NCBI RefSeq assembly: GCF_000419685.1
Contig: NZ_ATTM01000004.1
Location: 361,562-425,561, forward strand
Reading direction: 5' to 3'
Length of the DNA: 64,000 bases
Origin: Flavobacterium antarcticum DSM 19726
GTDB lineage: Bacteria; Bacteroidota; Bacteroidia; Flavobacteriales; Flavobacteriaceae
Shown in pieces: positions 19,553 to 27,508 of the stretch. The notes beneath the pieces are model-generated. The model was not told where the DNA came from. It searched no databases and saw nothing but the letters and a program-made list of their open reading frames with translations. Each line of letters starts with the position of its first letter. The stretch's first letter is position 1. Made by a program: the position numbers and the translations under genes.

Positions 19553-20911
19553 TATACCATATTAGACATAGAAACCACTGGAGGAGCATTTAATGAAGAA
19601 GGAATTACGGAAATTGCTATCTATAAATTTGACGGACACGAAATTGTCGACCAATTTATCAGTTTAGTAAATCCTGAAAAGCCAATTCAGCCGTTTGTGG
19701 TGAAATTGACAGGGATTAATAATGAGATGCTTCGGACGGCTCCAAAGTTTTACGAAGTGGCTAAGCGGATTATTGAAATTACAAACGATACGGTTTTAGT
19801 CGCTCATAACGCTCAATTTGATTACCGAATTTTGCGAACAGAGTTTTCTAGATTGGGTTATAATTTTGAAATTCCAAATATATGTACCGTTGAATTAGCT
19901 AAAAAACTAATTCCAGAGCAAGAATCCTACAGCTTAGGAAAATTAGTTCGGGCTTTGGGAATTCCTATGGCAGACAGACATCGCGCTTCGGGAGATGCTT
20001 TGGCCACGGTTAAATTATTCAAACTTTTATTGGCGAAAGACCAAGAAAAAGAAATTGTAAAAAGCTTTATTAAAACTGAAGTTGAAAAAGGTTTGTCACC
20101 AAAATTATTAGAAATTGTTGCGAAAGTTCCTTCTACGACTGGAATATATTACATTCATAAGCAAGACGGAAGCATTCTTTATATTGGCAAAAGCAAAAAT
20201 ATGAAGAAGAGAGTTAACCAACATTTTGCGGGAACGACTAAAAAATGCAAGAAAATTCAGGCTGAAGTTTACGAAGTCAGTTATGAAGAAACGGGTAACG
20301 AACTGATTGCTTTACTAAAAGAAAATGCCGAAATAAAAATAAATCGACCGGTACTAAATCGAGCGAATCGTAAAAATATTTTTCCCTATTCGCTTTATCA
20401 AGAAAGAAATAAGGAAGGATATATTTCCATTTTCATAAAAAAGACCGATTTCAGAAAGAAAGAAATTACCTCGTTTGCAACTGAAATGGAAGCGCAAACT
20501 GCGTTATATAAAATCACAGAAAAATATACGCTTTGCCAGAAAATTAATTTATTGGATAAAGTAAAGACAAGTTGTTTTCCGTACCAAATGAAGCAATGCA
20601 ATGGCGCTTGTGTTTTTGAAGAATCAACTGAATTATACAATTTACGTGTAAAAGATTTCCTACAAAATAACGAGTACCAAAATCAAAATTTAATTTTAAT
20701 TGAAAAAGGACGTGTTGTTGACGAAAAAAGTGCAATCTTGATCGAGCATGGCGTTTTCAGAGGTTTTGCCTTTTTTAATTTGAACTACCAAATTACGAAC
20801 GTTGAAATATTAAAGAATATTTTGACGGAATTACCTGAAGACAGAGACGCTAAAAATATAATTTTAAGCTACTTACGCAGAAATCAACGTACGAAAGTAA
20901 TTCATTTTTAA
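19550..20911 (+). CDS. DnaQ-like exonuclease fused to a UvrC-type GIY-YIG nuclease
   Basis: A 453-residue two-nuclease fusion. Residues 1-165 form a DEDDh 3'-5' exonuclease: Asp6 and Glu8 in DIETTG, Asp91 in HNAQFDYR, His144 and Asp149 in HRASGDA. Residues about 195-280 form a GIY-YIG endonuclease: TGIYYI, YIG at 211-213, Arg221, and a likely catalytic Glu in KENAEIKINRP. The C-terminal part has CFPYQMKQCNGAC, the C-x7-C-x3-C spacing found after this domain in UvrC, where Cys residues can bind an iron-sulfur cluster. It resembles Cho/UvrC N-terminal halves and is presumably a DNA-repair nuclease. The start is TTG. Confidence 0.87.
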   Translation: MYTILDIETTGGAFNEEGITEIAIYKFDGHEIVDQFISLVNPEKPIQPFVVKLTGINNEMLRTAPKFYEVAKRIIEITNDTVLVAHNAQFDYRILRTEFSRLGYNFEIPNICTVELAKKLIPEQESYSLGKLVRALGIPMADRHRASGDALATVKLFKLLLAKDQEKEIVKSFIKTEVEKGLSPKLLEIVAKVPSTTGIYYIHKQDGSILYIGKSKNMKKRVNQHFAGTTKKCKKIQAEVYEVSYEETGNELIALLKENAEIKINRPVLNRANRKNIFPYSLYQERNKEGYISIFIKKTDFRKKEITSFATEMEAQTALYKITEKYTLCQKINLLDKVKTSCFPYQMKQCNGACVFEESTELYNLRVKDFLQNNEYQNQNLILIEKGRVVDEKSAILIEHGVFRGFAFFNLNYQITNVEILKNILTELPEDRDAKNIILSYLRRNQRTKVIHF

Positions 20912-20914
20912 TTC

Positions 20915-21766
20915 ATGAGAGCAAGGAAGCAGAAAGTAAAAACGTATTTAGATAAACTACGACAGCGAATAAATATTATTATCCACGGCGTAAATACACC
21001 AATGGGTAAAATCTTTGACATTGCTCTTTTATTTATCATATTATTGAGTGTACTGTTAGTTTTGCTCGAAAGCGTGCAGAATTTAGACGATCAGTACCAC
21101 GACATATTGGTACTTGCGGAATGGGTCATCACTATTTTCTTCACCATAGAATATATATTGCGTATTGTTTCTACTCGAAAGCCGCTAAAGTACATGCTTA
21201 GCTTTTACGGAATAATTGACTTGATTTCGATAATGCCGATGTACTTATCGTTTTTTATTCCAAGTACAAAAATACTTTCCGTAGTTCGTGCATTACGATT
21301 ACTCCGATTATTTAGAATTTTAAATTTAGGAAATTTCACAGGGCAAGCTGCTGAATTGAAGTTAGCCATTAACGCAAGTCGCACCGCTATTACCGTTTTT
21401 GTCTATTTTATCATCATTATCTCTATACTTTTAGGAGCCGTAATGTATGTTGTTGAACCTGTAGAAAGTGGTTTTACCAGTATTCCAACGAGTATTTATT
21501 GGTGTATCGTGACATTAACCACCGTTGGTTATGGTGATATCGCACCAGTTACTGCATTAGGAAAAGGAATTGCATCGCTAATAATGATCATGGGTTACGG
21601 TATTATCGCCGTTCCTACGGGAATTGTGACTGCACAAGTTGCAAATGGTAAAAATCGCAGAAAGGTTTACGCACCAAATTGCCCAACTTGTAAAGCAGTA
21701 CCCTCTTCGGACGACGCCCATTTTTGTCACAACTGTGGAACTAAATTAGGTGCAATTCTGAAATGA
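20915..21766 (+). CDS. Voltage-gated-type potassium channel with C-terminal zinc ribbon
   Basis: A 283-residue inner-membrane ion channel. Six membrane segments are visible: S1 at about 30-52, S2 at 68-90, an S3, an S4 with regularly spaced arginines (VRALRLLRLFRIL), S5 at about 153-175, then the selectivity filter TVGYGD and S6. After S6 comes a short four-Cys motif (CPTC near 255, CHNC near 271) that looks like a cytoplasmic zinc ribbon. The gene lies 3 bp after the nuclease gene and overlaps miaA by 4 bp (ATGA), so it is part of that transcript. Confidence 0.9.
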   Translation: MRARKQKVKTYLDKLRQRINIIIHGVNTPMGKIFDIALLFIILLSVLLVLLESVQNLDDQYHDILVLAEWVITIFFTIEYILRIVSTRKPLKYMLSFYGIIDLISIMPMYLSFFIPSTKILSVVRALRLLRLFRILNLGNFTGQAAELKLAINASRTAITVFVYFIIIISILLGAVMYVVEPVESGFTSIPTSIYWCIVTLTTVGYGDIAPVTALGKGIASLIMIMGYGIIAVPTGIVTAQVANGKNRRKVYAPNCPTCKAVPSSDDAHFCHNCGTKLGAILK

Positions 21767-22689
21767 GAAAATTTCTAATTACTGTTGTAGGACCTACGGC
21801 TATTGGCAAAACTGCCTTGAGCATAAAATTAGCGAATCAGTTTAAAGCTGAAATAATCTCCTGCGATTCTCGACAATTTTTTAAGGAAATGAATATTGGA
21901 ACTGCTGTTCCTTCATCCGAAGAATTGCAATCAGCCCCACATCATTTTATTCGAAATAAATCTATTTTCGACAATTATACCGTTGGCGATTTCGAAAAAG
22001 AAGCGCTTTTACAACTTGATGATTTATTTCAAAATAACGACTATGCTGTTTTAGTAGGAGGCTCTGGACTGTATGTAAATGCTGTTTTGAAAGGCTTTGA
22101 TACTTTTCCTGCAATTGATTCAGAAGTTCGAGAAGAAGTTAAGGAACAATATGAATTAAAGGGAATTTCTTATTTAGTACAGAAACTACAAGAAACAGAT
22201 CCTGATTATTATCATTTTTTATTAGAAACAAATCCACAAACTTTGCAGAATCCACAGCGACTAATGCGTTTTGTGGAAGTTGGCTTAGGTTCAGGAAAAC
22301 CATACTCGTCTTTTTTAAATCAAGAGAAAGTAGGACGGAATTTTATTCCAATTATAATTGGCTTAGAAGCAAATCGCGAGGCACTTTACGACCGAATCAA
22401 TCGTCGAGTTGACATCATGATTGCCGAAGGTTTAGTGGAAGAAGCGAAAAATTTGTATGAAAACAAAAACCTTAACGCTTTACAAACCGTAGGTTATAGA
22501 GAGTTATTTGATTATTTTGATGGAAACATTTCGCTGGAATTTGCCATTGAAGAAATCAAGAAAAATACCCGTCGGTTTGCCAAACGTCAGATGACTTGGT
22601 TTAAACGAACAGAAAACATTCATTGGTTTGCTTATCAAACTGATGTCGAAGAGATAGTAAAATTAATTAATTCAGTAGCATGCCCATAG
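21763..22689 (+). CDS. miaA: tRNA dimethylallyltransferase MiaA
   Basis: It transfers a dimethylallyl group to A37 of tRNAs reading codons that begin with U, the first step of ms2i6A synthesis. The 308 residues match the family. The P-loop is GPTAIGKT (10-17), followed by the conserved SCDSRQFFKEMNIGTA and HHFIRN segments. The tRNA-contacting region includes GGSGLYVNAVLKGFD, and VGYRELFDYFDG and RRFAKRQMTWF occur near the C-terminus. The start overlaps the channel gene; the end overlaps the thioesterase gene by 10 bp. Confidence 0.97.
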   Translation: MRKFLITVVGPTAIGKTALSIKLANQFKAEIISCDSRQFFKEMNIGTAVPSSEELQSAPHHFIRNKSIFDNYTVGDFEKEALLQLDDLFQNNDYAVLVGGSGLYVNAVLKGFDTFPAIDSEVREEVKEQYELKGISYLVQKLQETDPDYYHFLLETNPQTLQNPQRLMRFVEVGLGSGKPYSSFLNQEKVGRNFIPIIIGLEANREALYDRINRRVDIMIAEGLVEEAKNLYENKNLNALQTVGYRELFDYFDGNISLEFAIEEIKKNTRRFAKRQMTWFKRTENIHWFAYQTDVEEIVKLINSVACP

Positions 22690-23417
22690 ATTCAAATTTT
22701 AAATCCGTACACGAAAAAGAATGGGAAATTAATTTCTCTCAATGTGCTCCAAACGGTGCGTTGAACTATACGGATTTATGTAATTTACTACAATTAACCG
22801 CTGCAGAACATGCCGATTTAGGCGGTATTAGTTTTACAGATATGCAGGAATTTCACCAAGCTTGGGTATTGAGCCGAATGCGAATTGAAATTGAGTCTTT
22901 ACCAAAATGGCGTGATAAAGTGATTGTTAAAACTTGGATCGTCTCTTTAGAAAACTCTCGTTCAACAAGAGTTTTAGAAGTTTACAAAGACAATGTCAGA
23001 ATCATTTCCTGCGAAACTTTTTGGGCTGTAATTAATACCGAAAGACGTCGTCCGGAGCCATTAGCTTTGCCACACGAACATTTCGAAAAATTTCCTTTAA
23101 AATTTACTACAACTGAGCGAGTTAAGAAAATAAAACTTCCTGCTGATTCTGCGAAAGTTGGAATACACAAAGTAGTATTCTCCGATTTAGACGTAGTAAA
23201 TCATGTAAACAATGTGAAATACTTAGAATGGTGTTTAGATTTGGTTGAACCAAAAATACTACTGCATCAAACTTTTAAAAGTCTCGACATGAATTTTCTG
23301 AACGAATTACTTTTAGAAAATGAAGTAGAACTTTTCTCCTCAACGAAAGACAACGACACTATATTTTCTGTAGCGAAAGATTCGAAGAACTGTTTTTCGC
23401 TTGAGTTTACCGTATAA
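22680..23417 (+). CDS. Acyl-ACP thioesterase (FatA/FatB-like)
   Basis: A 245-residue double hot-dog thioesterase that would release free fatty acids from acyl-carrier protein. The first half contains YTDLCNLLQLTAAEHADLGG and the substrate-channel strand WVLSRMRIEIESLP. The second half contains DLDVVNHVNNVKYLEW, with the Asn/His catalytic pair of this family. It has no transit or signal peptide and is cytoplasmic. It is the last gene of the run, and a bidirectional terminator follows at once. Confidence 0.88.
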   Translation: MPIDSNFKSVHEKEWEINFSQCAPNGALNYTDLCNLLQLTAAEHADLGGISFTDMQEFHQAWVLSRMRIEIESLPKWRDKVIVKTWIVSLENSRSTRVLEVYKDNVRIISCETFWAVINTERRRPEPLALPHEHFEKFPLKFTTTERVKKIKLPADSAKVGIHKVVFSDLDVVNHVNNVKYLEWCLDLVEPKILLHQTFKSLDMNFLNELLLENEVELFSSTKDNDTIFSVAKDSKNCFSLEFTV

Positions 23418-23418
23418 A

Positions 23419-23441
23419 AAAACTCCGATTTCTCGGAGTTT
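23419..23441. terminator. Bidirectional terminator between convergent genes
   Basis: Arms AAACTCCGA and TCGGAGTTT around loop TTTC, with an A tract on the left. It lies between the stop codons at 23417 and 23448. Confidence 0.83.
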
Positions 23442-23447
23442 CTAAAA

Positions 23448-24179
23448 TTATTCTGCTGTTGGAGCTGCTGGTGGTTTGTTTTTAACCACTAAACGGAAAC
23501 CTTCTCCGTGAATGTTTAAAATTTCAACCTCATCATCCATTTTCAAATATTTTCTTAATTTGGCAATGTAAACGTCCATACTTCTTGAAGTAAAGTAGTT
23601 GTCGTCTCTCCAAATTTTTGTCAATGCTAATTCTCTTGGCATCAAATCATTTTCATAAACCGCTAACATCTTCAGCAATTCGTTTTCTTTTGGAGAAAGC
23701 TTAATCGGCTCCGTGTCTTTGTAAGTCAAGAAACGCAATTTTGAATTCAAGTGGAAATTTCCAATTATAAATTCAAATTTAGTTGCATCCGCTTTAACTT
23801 CTGAAGATTTACGTTGAATAATCGCTCTGATTTTCATCAAAAGTACTTCTGAATCAAATGGCTTATTCAAATAATCGTCCGCTCCTACTTTGTATCCTTT
23901 CAATACATCGTCTTTCATAGACTTTGCCGTAAGGAAAATAATAGGCACTTCTTTATTCTTTTCTCTGATTTCTTTAGCTAACGTATATCCGTCTTTGTAA
24001 GGCATCATTACATCCAAAATACACAAATCAAAAGTGTCTTTTTTGAATTTTTCAAAACCTTCCATTCCGTTTTTTGCTAAAGTAACGTCAAAGTCATTTA
24101 GTATTAAATAATCTTTCAATATTGACCCGAAGTTCGGATCATCCTCAACCAAAAGAATTTTTTTGTTTTCGTTTTCCAT
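23448..24179 (-). CDS. OmpR-family response regulator (RprY-like)
   Basis: A 243-residue DNA-binding response regulator. The receiver domain has the acidic pair at 13-14 (VEDDPNFG), phospho-acceptor Asp56 in ILDVMMP, the TA switch pair in FLTAKS and Lys in LNKPFDS. Residues about 130-232 form a winged-helix output domain ending GEGFRLVV. It lies 3 bp after the sensor kinase gene. The pair resembles RprX/RprY of Bacteroides; the signal sensed is unknown. Confidence 0.92.
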   Translation of the reverse strand: MENENKKILLVEDDPNFGSILKDYLILNDFDVTLAKNGMEGFEKFKKDTFDLCILDVMMPYKDGYTLAKEIREKNKEVPIIFLTAKSMKDDVLKGYKVGADDYLNKPFDSEVLLMKIRAIIQRKSSEVKADATKFEFIIGNFHLNSKLRFLTYKDTEPIKLSPKENELLKMLAVYENDLMPRELALTKIWRDDNYFTSRSMDVYIAKLRKYLKMDDEVEILNIHGEGFRLVVKNKPPAAPTAE

Positions 24180-24182
24180 AAC

Positions 24183-25769
24183 TTAATTTATTAGTGGTAA
24201 TTTTATGATAAAGGTACTTCCCTTACCTTTTTCGCTTTCTACTGCAATCTGACCATTATGATCTTCTACAATTCTTTTTACATAGGCTAATCCCAATCCG
24301 TGTCCTTTCACATTATGAATATCGCCTGTATGTTCTCTATAAAATTTTTCAAAAATTCGTTTCTGTGCTAATTTTGACATTCCTGCACCGTGATCTTTCA
24401 CCTTAATAATCACAAAATCTTTTACATTCTCTGTGTAAACATCAATAATTGGGTTCTCTGGCGAATACTTAATTGCATTGTCTAAAACATTTACAATTAC
24501 ATTTGTAAAATGCACGTCGTTCAACAATACAGTTGTTCTTTTTGCATCTAAATGGGTATTGATGGTACCATTTCGATCTTCAATTATTAAATTAACATGC
24601 TCGATTGCTTCTTCTACAATTTCGTTAACATCAGCGGATTCTTTGCTAATTTCCAACTCTCGTTTCTCTAATTTCGAAATTCGCAACACATTCTCCACCT
24701 GTGCATGCATTCGCTTATTTTCATCCCGAATCATTTGCAAATAACGCGTTGTCTTCTCTAAATCGCCAATCACTTTTGGACTTTTTATTGCATCTAATGC
24801 CAAATTTATCGTGGCAATGGGCGTTTTAAATTCATGCGTCATGTTGTTGATGAAATCAGTTTTGATCTCAGAAATCTGACGTTGTTTGATCAATTGATTT
24901 AAAGCACTTGTATAAGCTATTATTATTATTAACGTAAAAATGATGGATAAGGTTGTAATTCCAATCAATTCTGAGAAAAGAAATTTCTTTTTCTCTGGAA
25001 AACTAACCAACAACTGATAGTCACTTTTCCCTTCTGAATTTGTCAAAAAAGGAATTGCAAACGTTGCATTTTTATCAAATTTAAAATCTGACGAGCGTAT
25101 TTTAGTTGCTAAACCATTTTCGTAAATTCCAAATTCAAATGGTGTATCAACGTCGTATAATTTTAATTCTTTCTTGAGCGCCTTTTGCAAGAAGTTTACC
25201 GAAACCCGCTCTTTTAAAGACTTTGTTTCTGTAATTCCGTCAAAAAACATTTGAACTTGTACCTTATCTAAAAGTTCCATTCGACCGGACTTCTTCACCG
25301 TCAATTCAGGTGTAGGATTCAATTGCATATTGGAATTATCCATTCCGTCGCCGGCAAAAACTTCCGTTTTACTGTTGTAAACGAAATTTTTCAATTTGTT
25401 TACCGAATCCATTTTTTTGTCAAAAAAGGATAAATTAACGTTGTAATCTTCTGAAAGAATACTATTTGAATATATGATTGTTTTATTAGTTGTTCTGTTT
25501 TTTTGAACTAAAACAAAATCTAAAAGTTCGGTCTTTGTAGGCTTTTTACCTTTAGTTTCCTTGAGAATATTATACTGATTCAAGAGGTTATAGACTTCTT
25601 GCTCCTTAAAATTATCAGCAACATTACCAATCACCTGTTTTACATGATATTTAAATTGCTCTTCGTTGTTTTTAAACGAGGTATTAATTAAGTACAACTG
25701 TACCAAAATAATACCTATTAACGAAAGGCTCATTAAAAAGACCAATAAACGAAACAACAACTTATTCAT
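24183..25769 (-). CDS. Sensor histidine kinase (RprX-like)
   Basis: A 528-residue membrane sensor kinase. An N-terminal membrane helix (about 7-29) and a second near 270-290 bracket a periplasmic sensor domain of about 240 residues with no named motif. The cytoplasmic part has the phospho-acceptor His in NNMTHEFKTPIATI (near 311), the N box NVLDNAIKYSP, the G1 box VKDHGAGM and the G2 box GHGLGLAYVKRIVEDHNG. It is the cognate kinase of the adjacent regulator and is separated from coaE by 67 bp. Confidence 0.92.
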   Translation of the reverse strand: MNKLLFRLLVFLMSLSLIGIILVQLYLINTSFKNNEEQFKYHVKQVIGNVADNFKEQEVYNLLNQYNILKETKGKKPTKTELLDFVLVQKNRTTNKTIIYSNSILSEDYNVNLSFFDKKMDSVNKLKNFVYNSKTEVFAGDGMDNSNMQLNPTPELTVKKSGRMELLDKVQVQMFFDGITETKSLKERVSVNFLQKALKKELKLYDVDTPFEFGIYENGLATKIRSSDFKFDKNATFAIPFLTNSEGKSDYQLLVSFPEKKKFLFSELIGITTLSIIFTLIIIIAYTSALNQLIKQRQISEIKTDFINNMTHEFKTPIATINLALDAIKSPKVIGDLEKTTRYLQMIRDENKRMHAQVENVLRISKLEKRELEISKESADVNEIVEEAIEHVNLIIEDRNGTINTHLDAKRTTVLLNDVHFTNVIVNVLDNAIKYSPENPIIDVYTENVKDFVIIKVKDHGAGMSKLAQKRIFEKFYREHTGDIHNVKGHGLGLAYVKRIVEDHNGQIAVESEKGKGSTFIIKLPLIN

Positions 25770-25836
25770 ATCAACAAAATTAACATTTTAACATTTGTCC
25801 TATAAATATATTAACCAAACATTAACATCTAAATAT

Positions 25837-26430
25837 TTATAGCGAATAATTTACGATTTCGTTATAAATTTTAGATACTTGCTGAGATGTTGACTCTAAA
25901 TTAATATTTTCAATAACAAAATCACTTAAGGCAATTCTTTTGTCGTCCGTCCACTGATTTTTGATGCGATTATTAATTTCTTCATCGGAACTATTGTCTC
26001 TATTCTTAACGCGCGACACCCTCAAATCAACAGGTGCAGAAACCGTTATTACATAATCACAGGCAAGATGGCTGTTTGTCTCGAATAAAATTGCGGTTTC
26101 TTTGATTACAAAAATTGCTTTTTCATGCTGACTGAGCCATTCTTTGAAATGTTGAGCGACCAAGGGATGGATAATTTTGTTGAGTAGATCTAATTTCTCA
26201 GGATTGCTAAAAACTATTTTCGCCATTGCTGCTCGATTTAATTTACCATCTTCAATAACTGACGGACCGAATTCTTCTGCAATCAATTTTAAAGTCGATT
26301 TTTTATCCGTTATCGCTTTGGCTTCCATGTCAGCAATATAAATTGGAACGCCTAATTTTTCAAACATTTTAGCGACGGTTGTTTTTCCGCTACCAATACC
26401 GCCTGTCAATCCAACAATTTTTGTCATCAT
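25837..26430 (-). CDS. coaE: Dephospho-CoA kinase
   Basis: It phosphorylates the ribose 3'-OH of dephospho-CoA, the last step of coenzyme A synthesis. The 197 residues are typical. The P-loop is GGIGSGKT (about 10-17), followed by the CoA-binding ADMEAKAIT region, HPLV near the middle (the conserved IHPLV segment) and the ISAP-like VSAPVDLRVSRVKNRD segment. Two ATGs are adjacent at the start. It lies 6 bp after the glycosyltransferase gene. The other CoA gene here, coaBC, is about 10 kb away in a separate transcript. Confidence 0.95.
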   Translation of the reverse strand: MMTKIVGLTGGIGSGKTTVAKMFEKLGVPIYIADMEAKAITDKKSTLKLIAEEFGPSVIEDGKLNRAAMAKIVFSNPEKLDLLNKIIHPLVAQHFKEWLSQHEKAIFVIKETAILFETNSHLACDYVITVSAPVDLRVSRVKNRDNSSDEEINNRIKNQWTDDKRIALSDFVIENINLESTSQQVSKIYNEIVNYSL

Positions 26431-26436
26431 TTATTA

Positions 26437-27429
26437 TTAAAAAAAAAGTTCTGGAAATGCTTTTTGAGGTTTCTTTTTGAATACCTGAACTAAAATCATC
26501 GACTTTAAGAAACCGATTCCATACCCGTAAAACTGAATTAGTGTTGCTAAAACTGCGAGTAGACCAATCTTAAAACTCCTGGTTTGCAGAAGTGCTACAA
26601 TAAATAGTAATTCAATATACGTTGAGAAAATGAGGAGCAAAATGTAGTTTTTAAAAAAAGCAGTGGCAATTGCTATTAAAATTCCAATTAAAAAAATGGT
26701 AGGAAAGTAAAATGTAATTTTTGAATACTTCGGATACCAATGATTCAAAATTGGTCTTGCTTTACCAAACTTATTCACTTGTTTGTAGAATTTGGACCAA
26801 TCTATTCTTCGTTTGTGATACACGTAGGCTTCGGGAAATAGCTTTGTTTCAAAACCCAAATTCCAAAGTCGTATGGATAAATCTGGATCTTCTCCTGGAT
26901 GAATTTTTCCAAAACCACCAGAAGCTTCAAATGCTTTTTTTGATAGTCCCATATTAAAACTCCGAGGCTGAAATTTAGTGATTTGTTCTGACCCACCTCT
27001 GATTCCACCTGTTGTAATAAAAGAAGTCATCGCAAAATTGATTGCTTTTTGCACATCTGAAAAACTATCTAGTGCTTTGTCAGGACCACCAAAACAGTCT
27101 ACGTAATTCAGGAGCAATGCTTTTTCAACTTCCAATAAATAATTTGGAGGAATAATGCAGTCGGAATCAAATATGATAAAATAATCGCCTTTTGCTTTTT
27201 TCATTCCAAAATTACGAGAATCACCAGGGCCTGAGTTTTCTTTAAAGTAATAACTAATATTCAGTTTTGAATTAAAAGATCGCACCACAGCTTCACAGCT
27301 TAGCGAGGAACCATCTTCGATGATTACAACCTCGAAATCTTTATCAAAATCCATCAAAAGTAAACTGCTCAGCAATTCGTCAATCTCGTCTGGACGGTTG
27401 TACACTGGAATAATTAAAGAGAAAAACAT
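26437..27429 (-). CDS. Family 2 glycosyltransferase with C-terminal membrane helices
   Basis: A 330-residue membrane-anchored GT-A glycosyltransferase. The nucleotide-sugar site is visible at the N-terminus (SLIIPVYNRPDEIDELL, then VVIIEDGSS), with the metal-binding DSD in IIFDSDC near 92 and the acceptor-side motif GEDPDLSIRLW. Two or three hydrophobic helices follow at about 240-310. The donor and acceptor are unknown; such proteins usually build envelope polysaccharide or glycolipid. It heads the unit with coaE and the two-component genes. Confidence 0.87.
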   Translation of the reverse strand: MFFSLIIPVYNRPDEIDELLSSLLLMDFDKDFEVVIIEDGSSLSCEAVVRSFNSKLNISYYFKENSGPGDSRNFGMKKAKGDYFIIFDSDCIIPPNYLLEVEKALLLNYVDCFGGPDKALDSFSDVQKAINFAMTSFITTGGIRGGSEQITKFQPRSFNMGLSKKAFEASGGFGKIHPGEDPDLSIRLWNLGFETKLFPEAYVYHKRRIDWSKFYKQVNKFGKARPILNHWYPKYSKITFYFPTIFLIGILIAIATAFFKNYILLLIFSTYIELLFIVALLQTRSFKIGLLAVLATLIQFYGYGIGFLKSMILVQVFKKKPQKAFPELFF

Positions 27430-27443
27430 GCTTTAAATTTTAA

Positions 27444-27451
27444 CAAATATA
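27444..27451 (-). promoter_or_regulatory. Probable -7 box for the glycosyltransferase gene
   Basis: TATATTTG on the minus strand matches TAnnTTTG and lies about 14 nt before the ATG, immediately after the T tract of the preceding terminator. The -33 TTG is absent. Confidence 0.4.
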
Positions 27452-27460
27452 AGCTTAAAA

Positions 27461-27484
27461 AAAAAAGCCACCCGAAGGTGGCTT
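27461..27484 (-). terminator. Terminator after the T9SS cargo gene
   Basis: Arms AAGCCACC and GGTGGCTT around CGAA, followed on the minus strand by a tract of ten T. It is 25 bp beyond the stop at 27509. Confidence 0.88.
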
Positions 27485-27508
27485 ATAAATTTAAAGAAAT
27501 TTTAAAAT

